A model generated the notes under the pieces. The model saw only the letters and a list, made by a program, of their open reading frames with translations, was not told the origin of the DNA and ran no database searches. 64,000 nt of DNA from Pelomonas sp. Root1237 (GTDB lineage: Bacteria; Pseudomonadota; Gammaproteobacteria; Burkholderiales; Burkholderiaceae_C), in NCBI RefSeq assembly GCF_001425055.1, contig NZ_LMDK01000012.1, positions 782,205 to 846,204 of the forward strand, read 5' to 3'. The position numbers and the translations under genes are program-made. Shown in pieces: positions 39,026 to 50,416 of the stretch (position 1 is its first letter; each line of letters starts with the position of its first letter).

Positions 39026-39672
39026 CTCGAATCAAGATCTGTGGCCTGACTCGTGAAGCCGACGTGGAGGCGGCCGTCGAAGCCGGCGCCGACGCTATCG
39101 GCTTCGTCTTCTACGCCAAGAGCCCGCGCGCCGTGACGCCCGAGCGGGCTAGGGCGCTGGCCAAGCTGTTACCGCCCTTCGTCACGCCGGTCGGCCTGTT
39201 CGTCAACGCGACGGGCGCCGAGTTGCAGGCCGGGCTGGACGCGCTGCCCAATATGCTCGTCCAGTTCCATGGCGACGAGACCCCCGCCGACTGCGACCGG
39301 ATCAAACGGCCCTACCTGCGCGCTGCCCGCATGGCGCCCGGGGTCGATTTGCTAAACTTCGCCACTCAATTTCCCAACGCCCAGGCCCTGCTGCTCGACG
39401 CCCACGTCGACGGTTATGGCGGTGGCGGCAAGGTCTTCGATTGGTCACTCATTCCTCCAAGCGTCAGCTCTCGCCTCGTTTTGTCTGGTGGGTTGAATGC
39501 AGCAAACGTCGCCGATGGCATCGCGACGGTACGGCCCTGGGCCGTTGATGTGAGTTCCGGCGTCGAGCCCGCGGGGTTTCCCAAGGGCATCAAGAGCGCC
39601 GACCTGATCCATGAGTTCTGTCGCGCTGTTCGTCTCGCTGACAGCCGCGCCGACGCAGAACTGACCCGATAG
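39022..39672 (+). CDS. trpF: Phosphoribosylanthranilate isomerase
   Basis: TrpF performs the Amadori rearrangement of phosphoribosylanthranilate in tryptophan synthesis. The 216-residue TIM barrel has catalytic Cys in KICGLT near the N-terminus and catalytic Asp in LLLDAHVDGYGGGGKVFDW. The phosphate-binding loops LSGGLNAANV and DVSSGVE follow. The ATG overlaps the truA stop (ATGA), and trpB follows after 9 bp. Confidence 0.96.
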   Translation: MTRIKICGLTREADVEAAVEAGADAIGFVFYAKSPRAVTPERARALAKLLPPFVTPVGLFVNATGAELQAGLDALPNMLVQFHGDETPADCDRIKRPYLRAARMAPGVDLLNFATQFPNAQALLLDAHVDGYGGGGKVFDWSLIPPSVSSRLVLSGGLNAANVADGIATVRPWAVDVSSGVEPAGFPKGIKSADLIHEFCRAVRLADSRADAELTR

Positions 39673-39681
39673 AGGAAGACC

Positions 39682-40940
<1,259 letters not shown>

Positions 40941-40944
<4 letters not shown>

Positions 40945-41744
40945 GCCGCATCGCCACCACTTTCGACCAGCTCAAGGCCGCCGGCCGCAAGGCGCTGATC
41001 CCCTTCGTCACCGCGGGTGATCCGTACCCGAGTGCAACAGTCGATCTGCTGCTGGCCATGGCCGAGGCCGGCGCCGACGTCATCGAGCTGGGCGTGCCGT
41101 TTTCCGACCCGATGGCCGATGGCCCCGTCATCCAGCGCGCCGGTGAACGCGCCTTGAAGAACGGTATCGGCCTGCGCAAGGTGCTTGGCTTCGTGCGCGA
41201 GTTTCGTGCTCGTAACAACAAGACACCGCTGGTGCTGATGGGCTATGCCAACCCAGTCGAACGCTACGGCCTGGACGCCTTCGTGGCCGACGCCAAGGAC
41301 GCCGGCGTGGACGGCGTGCTGATCGTCGACTACCCGCCCGAGGAATGCGAGGAGTTCGCTGCCAAGCTGCGCGCTGCCGACATGGATGCGATCTTCCTGC
41401 TCGCCCCAACGTCCACCGAGGCGCGCATGGCCCAGGTCGGCAAGCTGGCCAGCGGCTACGTGTATTACGTGTCGCTCAAGGGTGTGACCGGCGCCGGCCA
41501 CCTGAACACAGCGGCCGTGGCCGAGGCTGTGCCGCGCATCCGCCAGCACGTCAGCGTGCCGGTGGGCGTTGGTTTTGGCATCCGCGACGGCGCGACGGCA
41601 CGGGCCGTTGCCGACGTTTCCGACGCGGTCGTCATCGGCTCCAAGCTGGTCGAGCTGCTGGAGCGCCAGCCAGCCGATAATGTCGCCCTGACCGGCGCGG
41701 CGTTCATCCAAGACATCCGTGCCGCACTCGACAAGAGGAACTGA
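40941..41744 (+). CDS. trpA: Tryptophan synthase alpha chain
   Basis: TrpA cleaves indole-3-glycerol phosphate and channels indole to TrpB. The 267-residue TIM barrel has the catalytic Glu and Asp in [15 protein letters not shown] and the phosphate-binding end in [10 protein letters not shown]. It overlaps trpB by 4 nt. accD begins 1 bp after its stop, so accD is probably cotranscribed with the trp genes. Confidence 0.97.
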
Positions 41745-41745
41745 C

Positions 41746-42618
41746 ATGAGTTGGATCGACAAACTGCTCCCGCCCAAGATCCAGCAGGGCGACCTCGCCG
41801 ACCGGCGCACGGTGCCTGAGGGCCTGTGGATCAAGTGCCCGAGCTGCGAGACGGTGCTCTACAAGACCGACCTCGAGCAGAACATCAACGTCTGCCCCAA
41901 GTGCTCGCACCACCATCGCATCGGCGCCCGTGCGCGCCTGGACGCCTTCCTCGACGGTGAAGGCCGCTACGAGATCGGCCAGGAAGTGCTGCCGGTCGAC
42001 GCGCTGAAGTTCAAGGACAGCAAGAAGTACCCCGACCGCCTGAAGGAAGCGCTGGAGAACACCGGCGAGACTGACGCGCTGATCGTCATGGGCGGCGCCA
42101 TCATGAGCGTGCCGGTCGTGACCGCCTGCTTCGAGTTCGACTTCATGGGCGGCTCCATGGGCTCGGTGGTCGGCGAGCGCTTCGTGCGTGGCGTCGAGAC
42201 CGCCATCGAGCAGAAGACGCCCTTCATCTGCTTCACCGCCACCGGCGGCGCACGCATGCAGGAGGGTCTGCTGAGCCTGATGCAGATGGCCAAGACCAAC
42301 GCCTCGCTGACGCGACTGGCCAAGGCCAAGTTGCCCTATATCAGCGTGCTGACCGACCCGACCATGGGCGGCGTGTCGGCCAGCTTCGCCTTCGTCGGCG
42401 ACATCGTGCTGGCCGAGCCCAAGGCGCTGATCGGCTTTGCCGGCCCGCGCGTCATCGAGAACACCGTGCGTGAGAAGCTGCCTGCCGGCTTCCAGCGCGC
42501 CGAGTTCCTGATGGAGAAGGGTGCCATCGACATGATCGTGGACCGCCGCCAGCTGCGCGAGACGATTGCGCGCCAACTGGCCATGCTGCAACGCCAGAGC
42601 GCGGACGCCGTCGCCTGA
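41746..42618 (+). CDS. accD: Acetyl-CoA carboxylase carboxyltransferase beta subunit
   Basis: AccD with AccA transfers carboxyl from biotin to acetyl-CoA, making malonyl-CoA for fatty acid synthesis. The 290-residue protein has the N-terminal zinc ribbon CPSC...CPKC (about residues 28-50) and the crotonase-like core [12 protein letters not shown] and [14 protein letters not shown]. The start ATG is 1 bp after trpA. The trpA-accD-folC order is a common proteobacterial linkage. Confidence 0.97.
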   Translation: MSWIDKLLPPKIQQGDLADRRTVPEGLWIKCPSCETVLYKTDLEQNINVCPKCSHHHRIGARARLDAFLDGEGRYEIGQEVLPVDALKFKDSKKYPDRLKEALENTGETDALIVMGGAIMSVPVVTACFEFDFMGGSMGSVVGERFVRGVETAIEQKTPFICFTATGGARMQEGLLSLMQMAKTNASLTRLAKAKLPYISVLTDPTMGGVSASFAFVGDIVLAEPKALIGFAGPRVIENTVREKLPAGFQRAEFLMEKGAIDMIVDRRQLRETIARQLAMLQRQSADAVA

Positions 42619-42637
42619 ACGCCGCCCGCAGGGTCCC

Positions 42638-42668
42638 AAGCCAGGCCCCGTGCCTGGCTTTTGTTTTT
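42638..42668 (+). terminator. Rho-independent terminator after accD
   Basis: Arms AAGCCAGGC and GCCTGGCTT with loop CCCGT are followed by TTGTTTTTTG, starting 20 bp after the accD stop and ending 20 bp before folC. It should reduce transcription from the trp genes into folC. Confidence 0.85.
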
Positions 42669-42690
42669 TGTTTCGCCATGACGCTTGACC

Positions 42691-44001
42691 ATGACGCTCG
42701 ATGAATGGCTCGCTCACTGCGAGCGCCTGCACCCCAAGTCCATCGACATGACGCTGGACCGCGTCGCGACCGTGCGCGAGCGGCTGGGCATTGCCTTCGA
42801 CTGCCCGACCATCGTCGTGGCCGGCACCAACGGCAAGGGCTCGACCTGCGCGATGCTGGAGTCCATCGCGCTGCACGCCGGCTACCGCGTCGGCCTCTAC
42901 ATCAAGCCCCATCTCGTGCACTTCCAGGAGCGCTGCCGTGTGGGTGGCGCACCGGTGGCGGCCGAGTCGCTGGAGCCGCACTTCGAGGCCGTCGAGGCCG
43001 CCCGAGGCAACATCACGCTGACCTATTTTGAGTTCACGACGCTGGCCATCATGCGGCGTCTGCAGCATGAGCCGCTGGACCTGGTACTCCTCGAAGTCGG
43101 CCTGGGCGGGCGGCTGGATGCGGTCAACGTCATCGACGCCGACTGCGCCGTCATCACGAGCATCGACCTGGACCACACCGAATTCCTCGGCAACGACCGT
43201 GACAGCGTGGGCCGCGAGAAGGCCGGCATCATGCGCACAGGCCGCCCCGTCGTCGTCAGTGATCCGGTGCCGCCGGCCTCGCTGGCGGAGCGGGCCCTGG
43301 AGATCGGCGCGGATCTGCGTCAGCTGGGCCGCGACTTCACCTTCAACGGTGACCGCACGCAATGGCAATGGGCCGGGCGCAACAAGCGTTTCTCGGGTAT
43401 GGCCTACCCGGCGCTGCGCGGCGTCAACCAGCTGCTGAACGCTTCCGGCGTGCTGGCCGCCTTCGAGGCGCTGGCCGACCGGCTGCCCGTCAGCGCCCAA
43501 GCTGTGCGCACCGGCTTGGCCTTGGTCGAGCTGCCCGGTCGCTTCCAGGTGTTGGCCGGCCAGCCGGCCGTCGTGCTCGACGTCGCCCACAATCCGCACG
43601 CCGTCGCGGCGCTGGCCCAGAACCTCGACCAGATGGGCTTTTTCCCGCGCACCCATGCCGTTTTTGGGGCGATGGCGGACAAGGACCTGGCGGGCATCCT
43701 GGCCAGGATCGCGCCGCTGGTGGACGTCTGGCATTTCACCGACCTGGCCATTCCCCGCGCCGCCAAGGCCGAGCAGCTCGAAGCGGCCTTTCTCGCTGCC
43801 GGGCTGAAGACGCCGCCCGATGTCGCGACGCACACCCATGCCAACCCGCTGGACGCCCTGCATGCAGCGGCGGCCGGGGCGACCACGGCCGATAGAATCC
43901 TCGTCTTCGGTTCCTTCTACACCGTGGGCGGGGTGCTTCAACAGGGCCTGCCGCGCGTGACGGCTGGTGCTACCGCACCCCAGCCCCCCACCTTCCACTG
44001 A
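42691..44001 (+). CDS. folC: Dihydrofolate synthase / folylpolyglutamate synthase
   Basis: FolC adds glutamate to dihydropteroate and extends folate polyglutamate tails, using ATP. The 436-residue Mur-ligase-type protein has the P-loop VVAGTNGKGSTCAML at about residue 45 and GLGGRLDAVNVID and SIDLDHTEFLG in the ATPase domain. The C-terminal domain contains VLDVAHNPHAVAAL. ATG 42691 is chosen; in-frame TTG at 42685 is an alternative. The sequence atgacgcttgacc/atgacgctcgatg around the start is a small local duplication. Confidence 0.95.
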   Translation: MTLDEWLAHCERLHPKSIDMTLDRVATVRERLGIAFDCPTIVVAGTNGKGSTCAMLESIALHAGYRVGLYIKPHLVHFQERCRVGGAPVAAESLEPHFEAVEAARGNITLTYFEFTTLAIMRRLQHEPLDLVLLEVGLGGRLDAVNVIDADCAVITSIDLDHTEFLGNDRDSVGREKAGIMRTGRPVVVSDPVPPASLAERALEIGADLRQLGRDFTFNGDRTQWQWAGRNKRFSGMAYPALRGVNQLLNASGVLAAFEALADRLPVSAQAVRTGLALVELPGRFQVLAGQPAVVLDVAHNPHAVAALAQNLDQMGFFPRTHAVFGAMADKDLAGILARIAPLVDVWHFTDLAIPRAAKAEQLEAAFLAAGLKTPPDVATHTHANPLDALHAAAAGATTADRILVFGSFYTVGGVLQQGLPRVTAGATAPQPPTFH

Positions 44002-44016
44002 CGCCAGACGCTGCCG

Positions 44017-44787
44017 ATGGGCCTGTTTTCCTTTCTCAAGCGCGATGACACCGCCGCCGCGGTGCCGCCCAAAAAGTCGGCCAAGTCCGGCGCCAAGGCG
44101 GCCGACGACGTGCAGCAGCTGCGCTTGCGCGCCCGCCGCCGCCTTATCGGCGCGGCCGTGCTGGTGGCGGCCGGTGTGGTCGGCTTCCCTCTGATCTTCG
44201 AAACCCAGCCGCGGCCGATTCCCGTCGACTTGCCTATCGACATCCCCCGCAAGGACACCGCGCCGCCGCTGGCCGTGCCGACTCGCGAGCCGCTGACCCA
44301 GGCCGATACGGCTGCCGCGCCCGAAATCACGCCCCCGCCCGCCGTGGCCCCTGCTGTCGTGCCTACGGAAGCCAAGCCGGCCGAAAAGCCCGCTGAGAAG
44401 CCGCCGGTCAGACTTGCCGAAAAGCCTGCTGAAAAACCGGCCGAGAAGCCCGCAGATAAGCCGGCCGACAAGCCCAAGGCCCATGGCGGCGACGGTGCGC
44501 GTGCCCAGGCCTTGCTGGAAGGCAAGGAGGCCTCGGCCAGCATGCCAACTGCGTCTGCCGCGCGCTTCATCGTGCAGGTAGGTGCCTACGGTGAGAACAA
44601 GACCGCGCAGGACGTACGCAGCAAGGTCGAGAAGCTCGGCCTCAAGACCTATGCCCAGGCCGTGGACACGGCCGATGGTCGCCGCGTGCGCGTGCGCCTG
44701 GGGCCGTTTGCCAGCCGCGACGAGGCCGAGCGCGCCGCGTCCAAGCTCAAGGGCGCGGGCCTGCCCGGCGCCATCCTGACGCTGTAG
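44017..44787 (+). CDS. SPOR-domain inner membrane protein (DedD/FtsN-like)
   Basis: This 256-residue protein has a short cytoplasmic tail and one transmembrane helix near 42-62 (LIGAAVLVAAGVVGFPLIF). A long Pro/Lys/Ala-rich linker with repeated EKPAEKPA-type units follows. The SPOR domain is at about 180-256 (FIVQVGAYGENKTAQDVRSK, then VRVRLGPFASRDEAE). SPOR domains bind denuded septal peptidoglycan. Its place between folC and cvpA is that of dedD. Confidence 0.9.
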   Translation: MGLFSFLKRDDTAAAVPPKKSAKSGAKAADDVQQLRLRARRRLIGAAVLVAAGVVGFPLIFETQPRPIPVDLPIDIPRKDTAPPLAVPTREPLTQADTAAAPEITPPPAVAPAVVPTEAKPAEKPAEKPPVRLAEKPAEKPAEKPADKPADKPKAHGGDGARAQALLEGKEASASMPTASAARFIVQVGAYGENKTAQDVRSKVEKLGLKTYAQAVDTADGRRVRVRLGPFASRDEAERAASKLKGAGLPGAILTL

Positions 44788-44793
44788 CCCGCC

Positions 44794-45336
44794 ATGGACG
44801 TCGCGCTCAGCTGGGTCGACCTCGCGTTCGCGGCAGTGCTGCTGATCTCGATCGGCATCGGCCTGTGGCGCGGCCTGATCTTCGAGGTCATGTCACTCGC
44901 CGGCTGGGTGGTTGCCTATTTCGCCGCGTCGCCGCTGGCGCCTGTCGTCGAGGACCTGCTGCCTGCCTCCATGACCAGCAAGTTCGGCCCTGCCGCCCTG
45001 CATGTTGTCGCGCTGGCGATCGCCTTCTTTTTCGTGCTGATCGTCTGGAGCCTGGCCTCGCGCCTGGTCAAGACGCTGATTCACGCCACGCCGCTGTCCA
45101 TCGTGGACCGCCTGGGTGGCGCCGGTTTTGGTGCGCTGCGTGGTGTCTTCATCGCACTGTTGCTTGTGCTCGTCATTGGCGCTTCGCCCCTGGCGGAGTC
45201 AAGCACCTGGCGGGCCTCGCGTGCCGCACCCGTGCTCAGTGATGTACTGCTCGACGTGGCGCCCTTGCTGCCCGAACCACTTGCCCGATTTGTTTCCCGC
45301 TCGATGACCCCATCTGAAGCGGAATCGACTGACTAA
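44794..45336 (+). CDS. cvpA: CvpA family membrane protein
   Basis: This 180-residue protein has four predicted membrane helices (for example [37 protein letters not shown] and [20 protein letters not shown]) and the family segment [19 protein letters not shown]. CvpA is required for colicin V export in E. coli and linked to envelope homeostasis. It is located directly before purF (11 bp), as in many proteobacteria. Confidence 0.93.
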   Translation: MDVALSWVDLAFAAVLLISIGIGLWRGLIFEVMSLAGWVVAYFAASPLAPVVEDLLPASMTSKFGPAALHVVALAIAFFFVLIVWSLASRLVKTLIHATPLSIVDRLGGAGFGALRGVFIALLLVLVIGASPLAESSTWRASRAAPVLSDVLLDVAPLLPEPLARFVSRSMTPSEAESTD

Positions 45337-45347
45337 GGATCTCCGCC

Positions 45348-46859
45348 ATGTGTGGCATCGTCGGCGCTCTTGCTGCCTCCCCCGTCAACCAGCTCCTGTA
45401 TGACGCGCTGCTGCTGCTGCAGCACCGCGGCCAGGACGCCGCCGGCATCGTCACCATGCAGGGCAACAAGTGCTTCATGCACAAGGCGCGCGGCATGGTG
45501 CGTGATGTCTTCCGCACCCGCAACATGCGCGCGCTGCCGGGCAGCATCGGCCTGGGCCAGGTGCGCTACCCGACAGCCGGCAATGCCTACAGCGAGGAAG
45601 AGGCGCAGCCCTTCTACGTGAACGCGCCTTTCGGCATCGTGCTGGTGCACAACGGCAACCTGACCAATGCGCATGCGCTGAAAGACGAGCTCTTCGACAT
45701 CGACCGTCGCCACATCAACACCGAGAGCGACACCGAGGTGCTGATCAACGTGCTGGCACACGAGCTGGAGCTGGCCGCGCGCGACCTGCCACTGACGCCC
45801 AAGGAGATCTTCTCCGCCGTGCGTGCGGTGCAGAAGCGCATCAAGGGCAGTTATGCCGTCATCGCACTGATCGCGGGCCAGGGCCTGCTGGCTTTCCGCG
45901 ACCCCTTCGGCATCCGCCCGCTGTGCTTCGGCCGCTCGGCCAACGGCGAGGTCATGGTGGCCAGCGAAAGCGTCGCGCTGGAAGGCACCGGCCACCAGTT
46001 GGAGCGCGACGTGGCGCCCGGCGAGGCCCTCTTCATCGACATGACCGGCAAGCTGCACACCGAGCAGTGCAATGACAACCCGACGCTGAACCCCTGCATG
46101 TTCGAGTTCGTCTACCTGGCCCGCCCGGACTCAGTGATGGACGGCATCTCGGTCTACCAGGCGCGGCTGAACATGGGCGAGACGCTGGCCCAGCGGGTCA
46201 TTTCCACCATGCCGCCCAACGAGATCGACGTCGTCATCCCGATTCCGGAAAGCAGCCGCCCGTCGGCCATGCAGTTGGCTCACCGCATCGGTAAGCCCTA
46301 TCGCGAAGGCTTCGTGAAGAACCGCTACGTCGGCCGCACCTTCATCATGCCGGGGCAGGGCGCGCGCAAGAAGTCGGTGCGCCAGAAGCTCAATGCCATC
46401 GGCGTCGAGTTCAAGGACCGCAATGTGCTGCTGGTGGATGACTCCATCGTGCGCGGCACCACGTCCAAGGAGATCGTGCAGATGGCCCGCGAGGCCGGTG
46501 CGCGCAAGGTCTACCTGGCCTCCGCCGCGCCGCCGGTGCGCTATCCCAACGTCTACGGCATCGACATGCCGACGACCGAGGAACTGATCGCACACAACCG
46601 CTCCGTCGAGGAGATCCGCCAATACATCGGCGCCGATGCGCTGATCTACCAGGACGTGGATGCTATGAAGCGCGTCGTCGCCGCGCTGCGCCCGGGCCTC
46701 GCCGGCTTCGAGGCAAGCTGCTTCGACGGCCACTACGTGACCGGTGACGTGAGTCTCGAAGACTTCGCCACGCTGCGCGCGCAACGCACCAGCCAGCCCA
46801 GCGAGGAAGACGCCGACGCACGTGGCCGCCTGGCGCTGCAAAGCGACAGTGAGCAATAG
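45348..46859 (+). CDS. purF: Amidophosphoribosyltransferase
   Basis: PurF makes phosphoribosylamine from PRPP and glutamine, the first committed purine step. MCGIVGAL at the N-terminus gives the catalytic Cys after Met removal. The glutaminase residues continue through [17 protein letters not shown]. The PRPP-binding loop is [19 protein letters not shown] near residue 365. At 503 residues it is of normal length. The start follows GGATCTCC 11 bp after cvpA. Confidence 0.97.
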   Translation: MCGIVGALAASPVNQLLYDALLLLQHRGQDAAGIVTMQGNKCFMHKARGMVRDVFRTRNMRALPGSIGLGQVRYPTAGNAYSEEEAQPFYVNAPFGIVLVHNGNLTNAHALKDELFDIDRRHINTESDTEVLINVLAHELELAARDLPLTPKEIFSAVRAVQKRIKGSYAVIALIAGQGLLAFRDPFGIRPLCFGRSANGEVMVASESVALEGTGHQLERDVAPGEALFIDMTGKLHTEQCNDNPTLNPCMFEFVYLARPDSVMDGISVYQARLNMGETLAQRVISTMPPNEIDVVIPIPESSRPSAMQLAHRIGKPYREGFVKNRYVGRTFIMPGQGARKKSVRQKLNAIGVEFKDRNVLLVDDSIVRGTTSKEIVQMAREAGARKVYLASAAPPVRYPNVYGIDMPTTEELIAHNRSVEEIRQYIGADALIYQDVDAMKRVVAALRPGLAGFEASCFDGHYVTGDVSLEDFATLRAQRTSQPSEEDADARGRLALQSDSEQ

Positions 46860-46870
46860 GGGCTGAACGC

Positions 46871-48097
46871 ATGAGCGACCCCGCTCGCCGCACCTTGCCC
46901 GAGGGCCTGCGCCCGGAGACGCTGGCCGTGCGCACGGCGCTGGCGCCTAGCCAGCATGGCGAGAACTCCGAAGCGCTGTTCCTGACCACGGCCTACGTCC
47001 AGCCCGACGCGGAAACCTCGGCGCGCAAGTTCTCCAACTCCGAGGACTTCACCTACTCGCGCACCAGCAACCCGACCGTGCGCAGCCTGGAGGCGCGCCT
47101 GGCTGCGCTGGAGGGTACCGAGGCGGCGATCGCTACGTCCACTGGCATGAGCGCCATCCTGCTGCTCGGCATGGGCGTGTTGAAGGCCGGCGATCACGTC
47201 GTCTGCTCGCGCTCCGTGTTCGGCTCGACCATCAACCTGTTCGCCAAGGAATTCGCGAAGTTCGGTGTCGAGACCAGCTTTGTCTCGCAGACTGACCTCG
47301 CCGAATGGCGTGCAGCCGTCAAGGCGGCAACGAAACTGCTCTTCGCCGAGACGCCGACCAACCCGCTGACCGAGGTCTGCGACATCCGCGCCTTGGCGGA
47401 CATTGCCCACGGAGCCGGCGCCATCCTGGCGGTCGACAACACCTACTCGACGCCAGCGCTGCAGCGCCCCACCGAGATGGGTGCCGACATCGTCATGCAT
47501 TCGGCCACCAAGTACATGGATGGCCAGGGTCGCGTGATGGCCGGCGCGCTGTGTGGCTCCAGCAAGTTGATCCGCGATGTCTTCGGCCCGGTGCTGCGTA
47601 CCGTCGGCATGACGCTGGCGCCTTTCAACGCCTGGGTCGTGCTCAAGGGCTTGGAGACGCTGTCGCTGCGCATGAAGGCCCAGAGCGAGCAGGCCCTGGC
47701 CGTTGCGCGCTGGCTGGAGGCGCAGCCGGAGGTGGACCATGTCTACTACCCATCGCTCGCATCCCATCCTCAGCATGACCTGGCCATGCGCCAGCAAAGC
47801 GGGCAGGGCGGGGCGGTGCTGTCCTTCGACCTGCGCGCCGATACCTCTGAAGCTGCACGTGCAGCAGCTTTCCACGTCATTGACAGCACGCGCGTGCTGT
47901 CCATCGCCACCAATCTCGGCGATACGAAATCCATCATCACTCACCCCGCGACGACCTCGCACGGCCGCCTGACCGAGGACCAGCGTCAAGCCGCCGGCAT
48001 CGGGCAGGGGCTGATCCGCCTGGCCGTTGGCCTCGAGCATGTAGACGACATCACTGACGATCTGCTGCGTGGCCTTTCCACTTTGAAAATCCGATGA
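46871..48097 (+). CDS. metZ: O-succinylhomoserine sulfhydrylase
   Basis: This 408-residue Cys/Met-metabolism PLP enzyme has the PLP lysine in SATKYMDGQGRVMAG (about residue 214), DNTYSTPALQRP before it, and YSRTSNPTVRSLE near the N-terminus. MetZ-type enzymes make homocysteine directly from O-succinylhomoserine and sulfide. The purF-metZ linkage supports this over cystathionine gamma-synthase. The stop overlaps gltX by 4 nt. Confidence 0.93.
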   Translation: MSDPARRTLPEGLRPETLAVRTALAPSQHGENSEALFLTTAYVQPDAETSARKFSNSEDFTYSRTSNPTVRSLEARLAALEGTEAAIATSTGMSAILLLGMGVLKAGDHVVCSRSVFGSTINLFAKEFAKFGVETSFVSQTDLAEWRAAVKAATKLLFAETPTNPLTEVCDIRALADIAHGAGAILAVDNTYSTPALQRPTEMGADIVMHSATKYMDGQGRVMAGALCGSSKLIRDVFGPVLRTVGMTLAPFNAWVVLKGLETLSLRMKAQSEQALAVARWLEAQPEVDHVYYPSLASHPQHDLAMRQQSGQGGAVLSFDLRADTSEAARAAAFHVIDSTRVLSIATNLGDTKSIITHPATTSHGRLTEDQRQAAGIGQGLIRLAVGLEHVDDITDDLLRGLSTLKIR

Positions 48098-49497
48098 GCT
48101 CCACTTTCGACAAGGTCCGCACGCGCATCGCACCGTCGCCGACCGGCTTTCTGCACCTGGGCACGGCCCGCACCGCCCTTTTTTCCTGGGCCTATGCCCG
48201 GCACCACGGCGGCGAGTTCGTGCTGCGCATCGAGGACACGGATGTGGCCCGCTCCACGCAGGACTCGGTCGACCAGATCATTGCGGCGATGAACTGGCTC
48301 GGCCTGAACTACGACGAGGGTCCGATCTACCAGATGCAGCGCCTGGACCGCTATCAGGCCGTCGTCGAACAGTTGATCAGCGAGGGCAAGGCCTACCGCT
48401 GCTATGCGACGCCCGAGGAACTGGACGCGATGAAGGAGGCTCAGCAGGCCCGCGGCGAGAAGAAGCTCTACGACCGCCGCTGGCGCCCCGAGCCGGGCAA
48501 GGTGCTGCCCGCCCCGCCGGAGGGTGTGAAGCCCGTCATCCGCTTCGCCAACCCCGTCGACGGCGACGTGACCTGGGACGACCTGGTCAAGGGCACGATC
48601 ACGATCAACAACCGCGAGATCGACGACCTCATCATCGTGCGCACCGACGGTGTGCCGACCTACAACTTCGCCGTCGTTGTCGATGACTGGGACATGCGCA
48701 TCAGCCACGTCTTTCGCGGCGACGAGCACATCAACAACACGCCCTGGCAAATCAACATCTTCAATGCGCTGGGCGCACCGCTGCCGCAGTTTGGACACCT
48801 GCCCATCATCCTGGGTGACGATGGCCAGAAGTTGTCCAAGCGCCGCGGCGCTGTAAGCGTGACGGCCTATGCCGACGGTGGCTATCTGCCCGAGGCCATG
48901 CTGAATTACCTGGCCCGCCTGGGCTGGAGCCATGGCGACGATGAGTTGTTCACGGCCGAGCAGATGGTGGCGTGGTTCGATGGCTCGCATCTGTCCAAGA
49001 GCCCCGCGCAGTGGGACCCGGCCAAGCTGGACTGGGTCAACGGCCATTACCTGAAGCAGATCGATGAGGGCCGGCTGGCTGATCTTGTCGTCACGCAACT
49101 CAAGGCCAAGGGTATTCAAGCCACGGCAGAGCAGGTCCAGCCCAAGGTCGGTCTGTTCAAGGATCGCTGCGCGACGGCCGCCGCACTGGCCGATTGGCTC
49201 GCGATGTATTTCGCGCCCGTCATGCCATCGGTCGAGGATCTTGCGGCTTACATCACCGATGCCGTGCGCCCGGCACTGGCTGTGCTGGCAGAACGACTGT
49301 CGGCCATGACCGACTGGAACAAGGCCGGCATCCAGCAGGCCTTGAAGGAAACCCTTGCGGCCACCGGACTGAAGATGCCGCAGTTGGCGGTACCGGTGCG
49401 CGTGCTGGTGTGCGGGCGTTCTCAGACCCCGAGTGTGGATGCCGTGCTGGAGCACTTCGACAAGAAAAAAGTCCTCGAACGCTTGCATTCCATTTGA
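48094..49497 (+). CDS. gltX: Glutamyl-tRNA synthetase
   Basis: This 467-residue class I aminoacyl-tRNA synthetase charges tRNA-Glu. The HIGH-type signature reads FLHLGTAR near residue 20, and the KMSKS-type loop reads KLSKRRG near residue 247. The C-terminal anticodon-binding helical domains follow. The ATG overlaps the metZ stop. Two tRNA-Glu genes lie within 700 bp downstream, and their promoter probably starts inside the end of this gene. Confidence 0.97.
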   Translation: MSSTFDKVRTRIAPSPTGFLHLGTARTALFSWAYARHHGGEFVLRIEDTDVARSTQDSVDQIIAAMNWLGLNYDEGPIYQMQRLDRYQAVVEQLISEGKAYRCYATPEELDAMKEAQQARGEKKLYDRRWRPEPGKVLPAPPEGVKPVIRFANPVDGDVTWDDLVKGTITINNREIDDLIIVRTDGVPTYNFAVVVDDWDMRISHVFRGDEHINNTPWQINIFNALGAPLPQFGHLPIILGDDGQKLSKRRGAVSVTAYADGGYLPEAMLNYLARLGWSHGDDELFTAEQMVAWFDGSHLSKSPAQWDPAKLDWVNGHYLKQIDEGRLADLVVTQLKAKGIQATAEQVQPKVGLFKDRCATAAALADWLAMYFAPVMPSVEDLAAYITDAVRPALAVLAERLSAMTDWNKAGIQQALKETLAATGLKMPQLAVPVRVLVCGRSQTPSVDAVLEHFDKKKVLERLHSI

Positions 49498-49512
49498 ATT
49501 TCGTCATATACT
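49483..49512 (+). promoter_or_regulatory. Candidate sigma-70 promoter for the tRNA cassette
   Basis: TTGCAT (49483-49488) and TATACT (49507-49512) are separated by 18 bp. The -35 lies inside the last codons of gltX. Transcription would start about 55 nt before the first tRNA-Ala. Confidence 0.6.
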
Positions 49513-49573
49513 CTTGGTCTCGCTTGAACAGCGCTGTTAACGAAGAGACTGACAACAGTCAACTCGAAAACAC

Positions 49574-49649
<76 letters not shown>

Positions 49650-49699
49650 AAAAGGCCTTGGCTTATTGGATGGCGCGCGGTTCAAGTTGCGAAGGTTTC

Positions 49700-49775
49700 G
49701 TCCCCTTCGTCTAGAGGCCTAGGACACCACCCTTTCACGGTGATTACAGGGGTTCGAATCCCCTAGGGGACGCCA
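49700..49775 (+). tRNA. tRNA-Glu (TTC), copy 1
   Basis: This 76-nt cloverleaf has acceptor GTCCCCT/AGGGGAC, anticodon TTC in loop CTTTCAC, T-loop TTCGAAT and encoded CCA. It is identical to the copy at 50110 and lies about 200 bp downstream of gltX, which charges it. Confidence 0.98.
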
Positions 49776-49833
49776 AGTTTGATGAGCTTGGATATTGTCG
49801 AAGGACGGTATCGGTATCGAATTCATCCCACGC

Positions 49834-49910
49834 GGAGTGGTAGTTCAGTTGGTTAGAATACCGGCCTGTCACGCCGGGGGTCGCGGGTTCGAGCCCCGTC
49901 CACTCCGCCA
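49834..49910 (+). tRNA. tRNA-Asp (GTC), copy 1
   Basis: This 77-nt cloverleaf has acceptor GGAGTGG/CCACTCC, anticodon GTC in loop CTGTCAC, T-loop TTCGAGC and encoded CCA. It is identical to the copy at 50288, and the 27 bp upstream are also conserved between copies. Confidence 0.98.
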
Positions 49911-49939
49911 AGGATTCCATCGGGTCCACCCGATAAAAG

Positions 49940-49970
49940 AACGGCCAATTTATTGGCCGTTTGCTTTTTG
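49940..49970 (+). terminator. Terminator after first tRNA triplet
   Basis: A 9-bp stem AACGGCCAA/TTGGCCGTT with loop TTTA is followed by TGCTTTTT. It lies between the two tRNA triplets, so the second may need its own promoter or readthrough. Confidence 0.8.
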
Positions 49971-49985
49971 CGACCGGTTTATACC

Positions 49986-50061
<76 letters not shown>

Positions 50062-50109
50062 AATACTCTTGTGGTTTTTGTGTGGCACGCAGTTTGTTTA
50101 AAAAGTTCT

Positions 50110-50185
50110 GTCCCCTTCGTCTAGAGGCCTAGGACACCACCCTTTCACGGTGATTACAGGGGTTCGAATCCCCTAGGGGACGCCA
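50110..50185 (+). tRNA. tRNA-Glu (TTC), copy 2
   Basis: This is an identical copy of the tRNA-Glu at 49700. The spacer to tRNA-Ala (48 nt) differs in sequence from that of copy 1 (50 nt). Confidence 0.98.
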
Positions 50186-50188
50186 ATA

Positions 50189-50250
50189 TTGGCAATCTCG
50201 TCGTATGATGGGAATGCGATTGGCAATCCCGTCGCAAGACGGGCAAGTTT
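50189..50250. repeat. 31-bp degenerate tandem repeat in the second Glu-Asp spacer
   Basis: Two units beginning ttggcaatctcgtcg (50189) and ttggcaatcccgtcg (50220) follow each other. They account for most of the extra length of this spacer (102 nt) compared with the first Glu-Asp spacer (58 nt). Confidence 0.65.
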
Positions 50251-50287
50251 GATGAGCTTGGATATTGGTATCGAATTCATCCCACGC

Positions 50288-50364
50288 GGAGTGGTAGTTC
50301 AGTTGGTTAGAATACCGGCCTGTCACGCCGGGGGTCGCGGGTTCGAGCCCCGTCCACTCCGCCA
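50288..50364 (+). tRNA. tRNA-Asp (GTC), copy 2
   Basis: This is an identical copy of the tRNA-Asp at 49834. A strong terminator follows 9 bp after its end. Confidence 0.98.
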
Positions 50365-50372
50365 AAAACAGC

Positions 50373-50407
50373 AATGCCCCGAAACCATAGGTTTCGGGGC
50401 ATTTTTA
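50373..50407. terminator. Bidirectional terminator between the tRNA cassette and a minus-strand gene
   Basis: A 14-bp stem AATGCCCCGAAACC/GGTTTCGGGGCATT with loop ATA has TTTT on the plus side. On the minus side it is followed by GCTGTTTTT. It can end transcription of the tRNAs and of the small gene at 50417. Confidence 0.88.
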
Positions 50408-50416
50408 CTTGGCTGC

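Noticed and set aside
41704-44484. 926-residue minus-strand frame opposite accD and folC
   Set aside because: It covers two clear housekeeping genes in antisense and has a Gly/Arg/His-rich composition without motifs.
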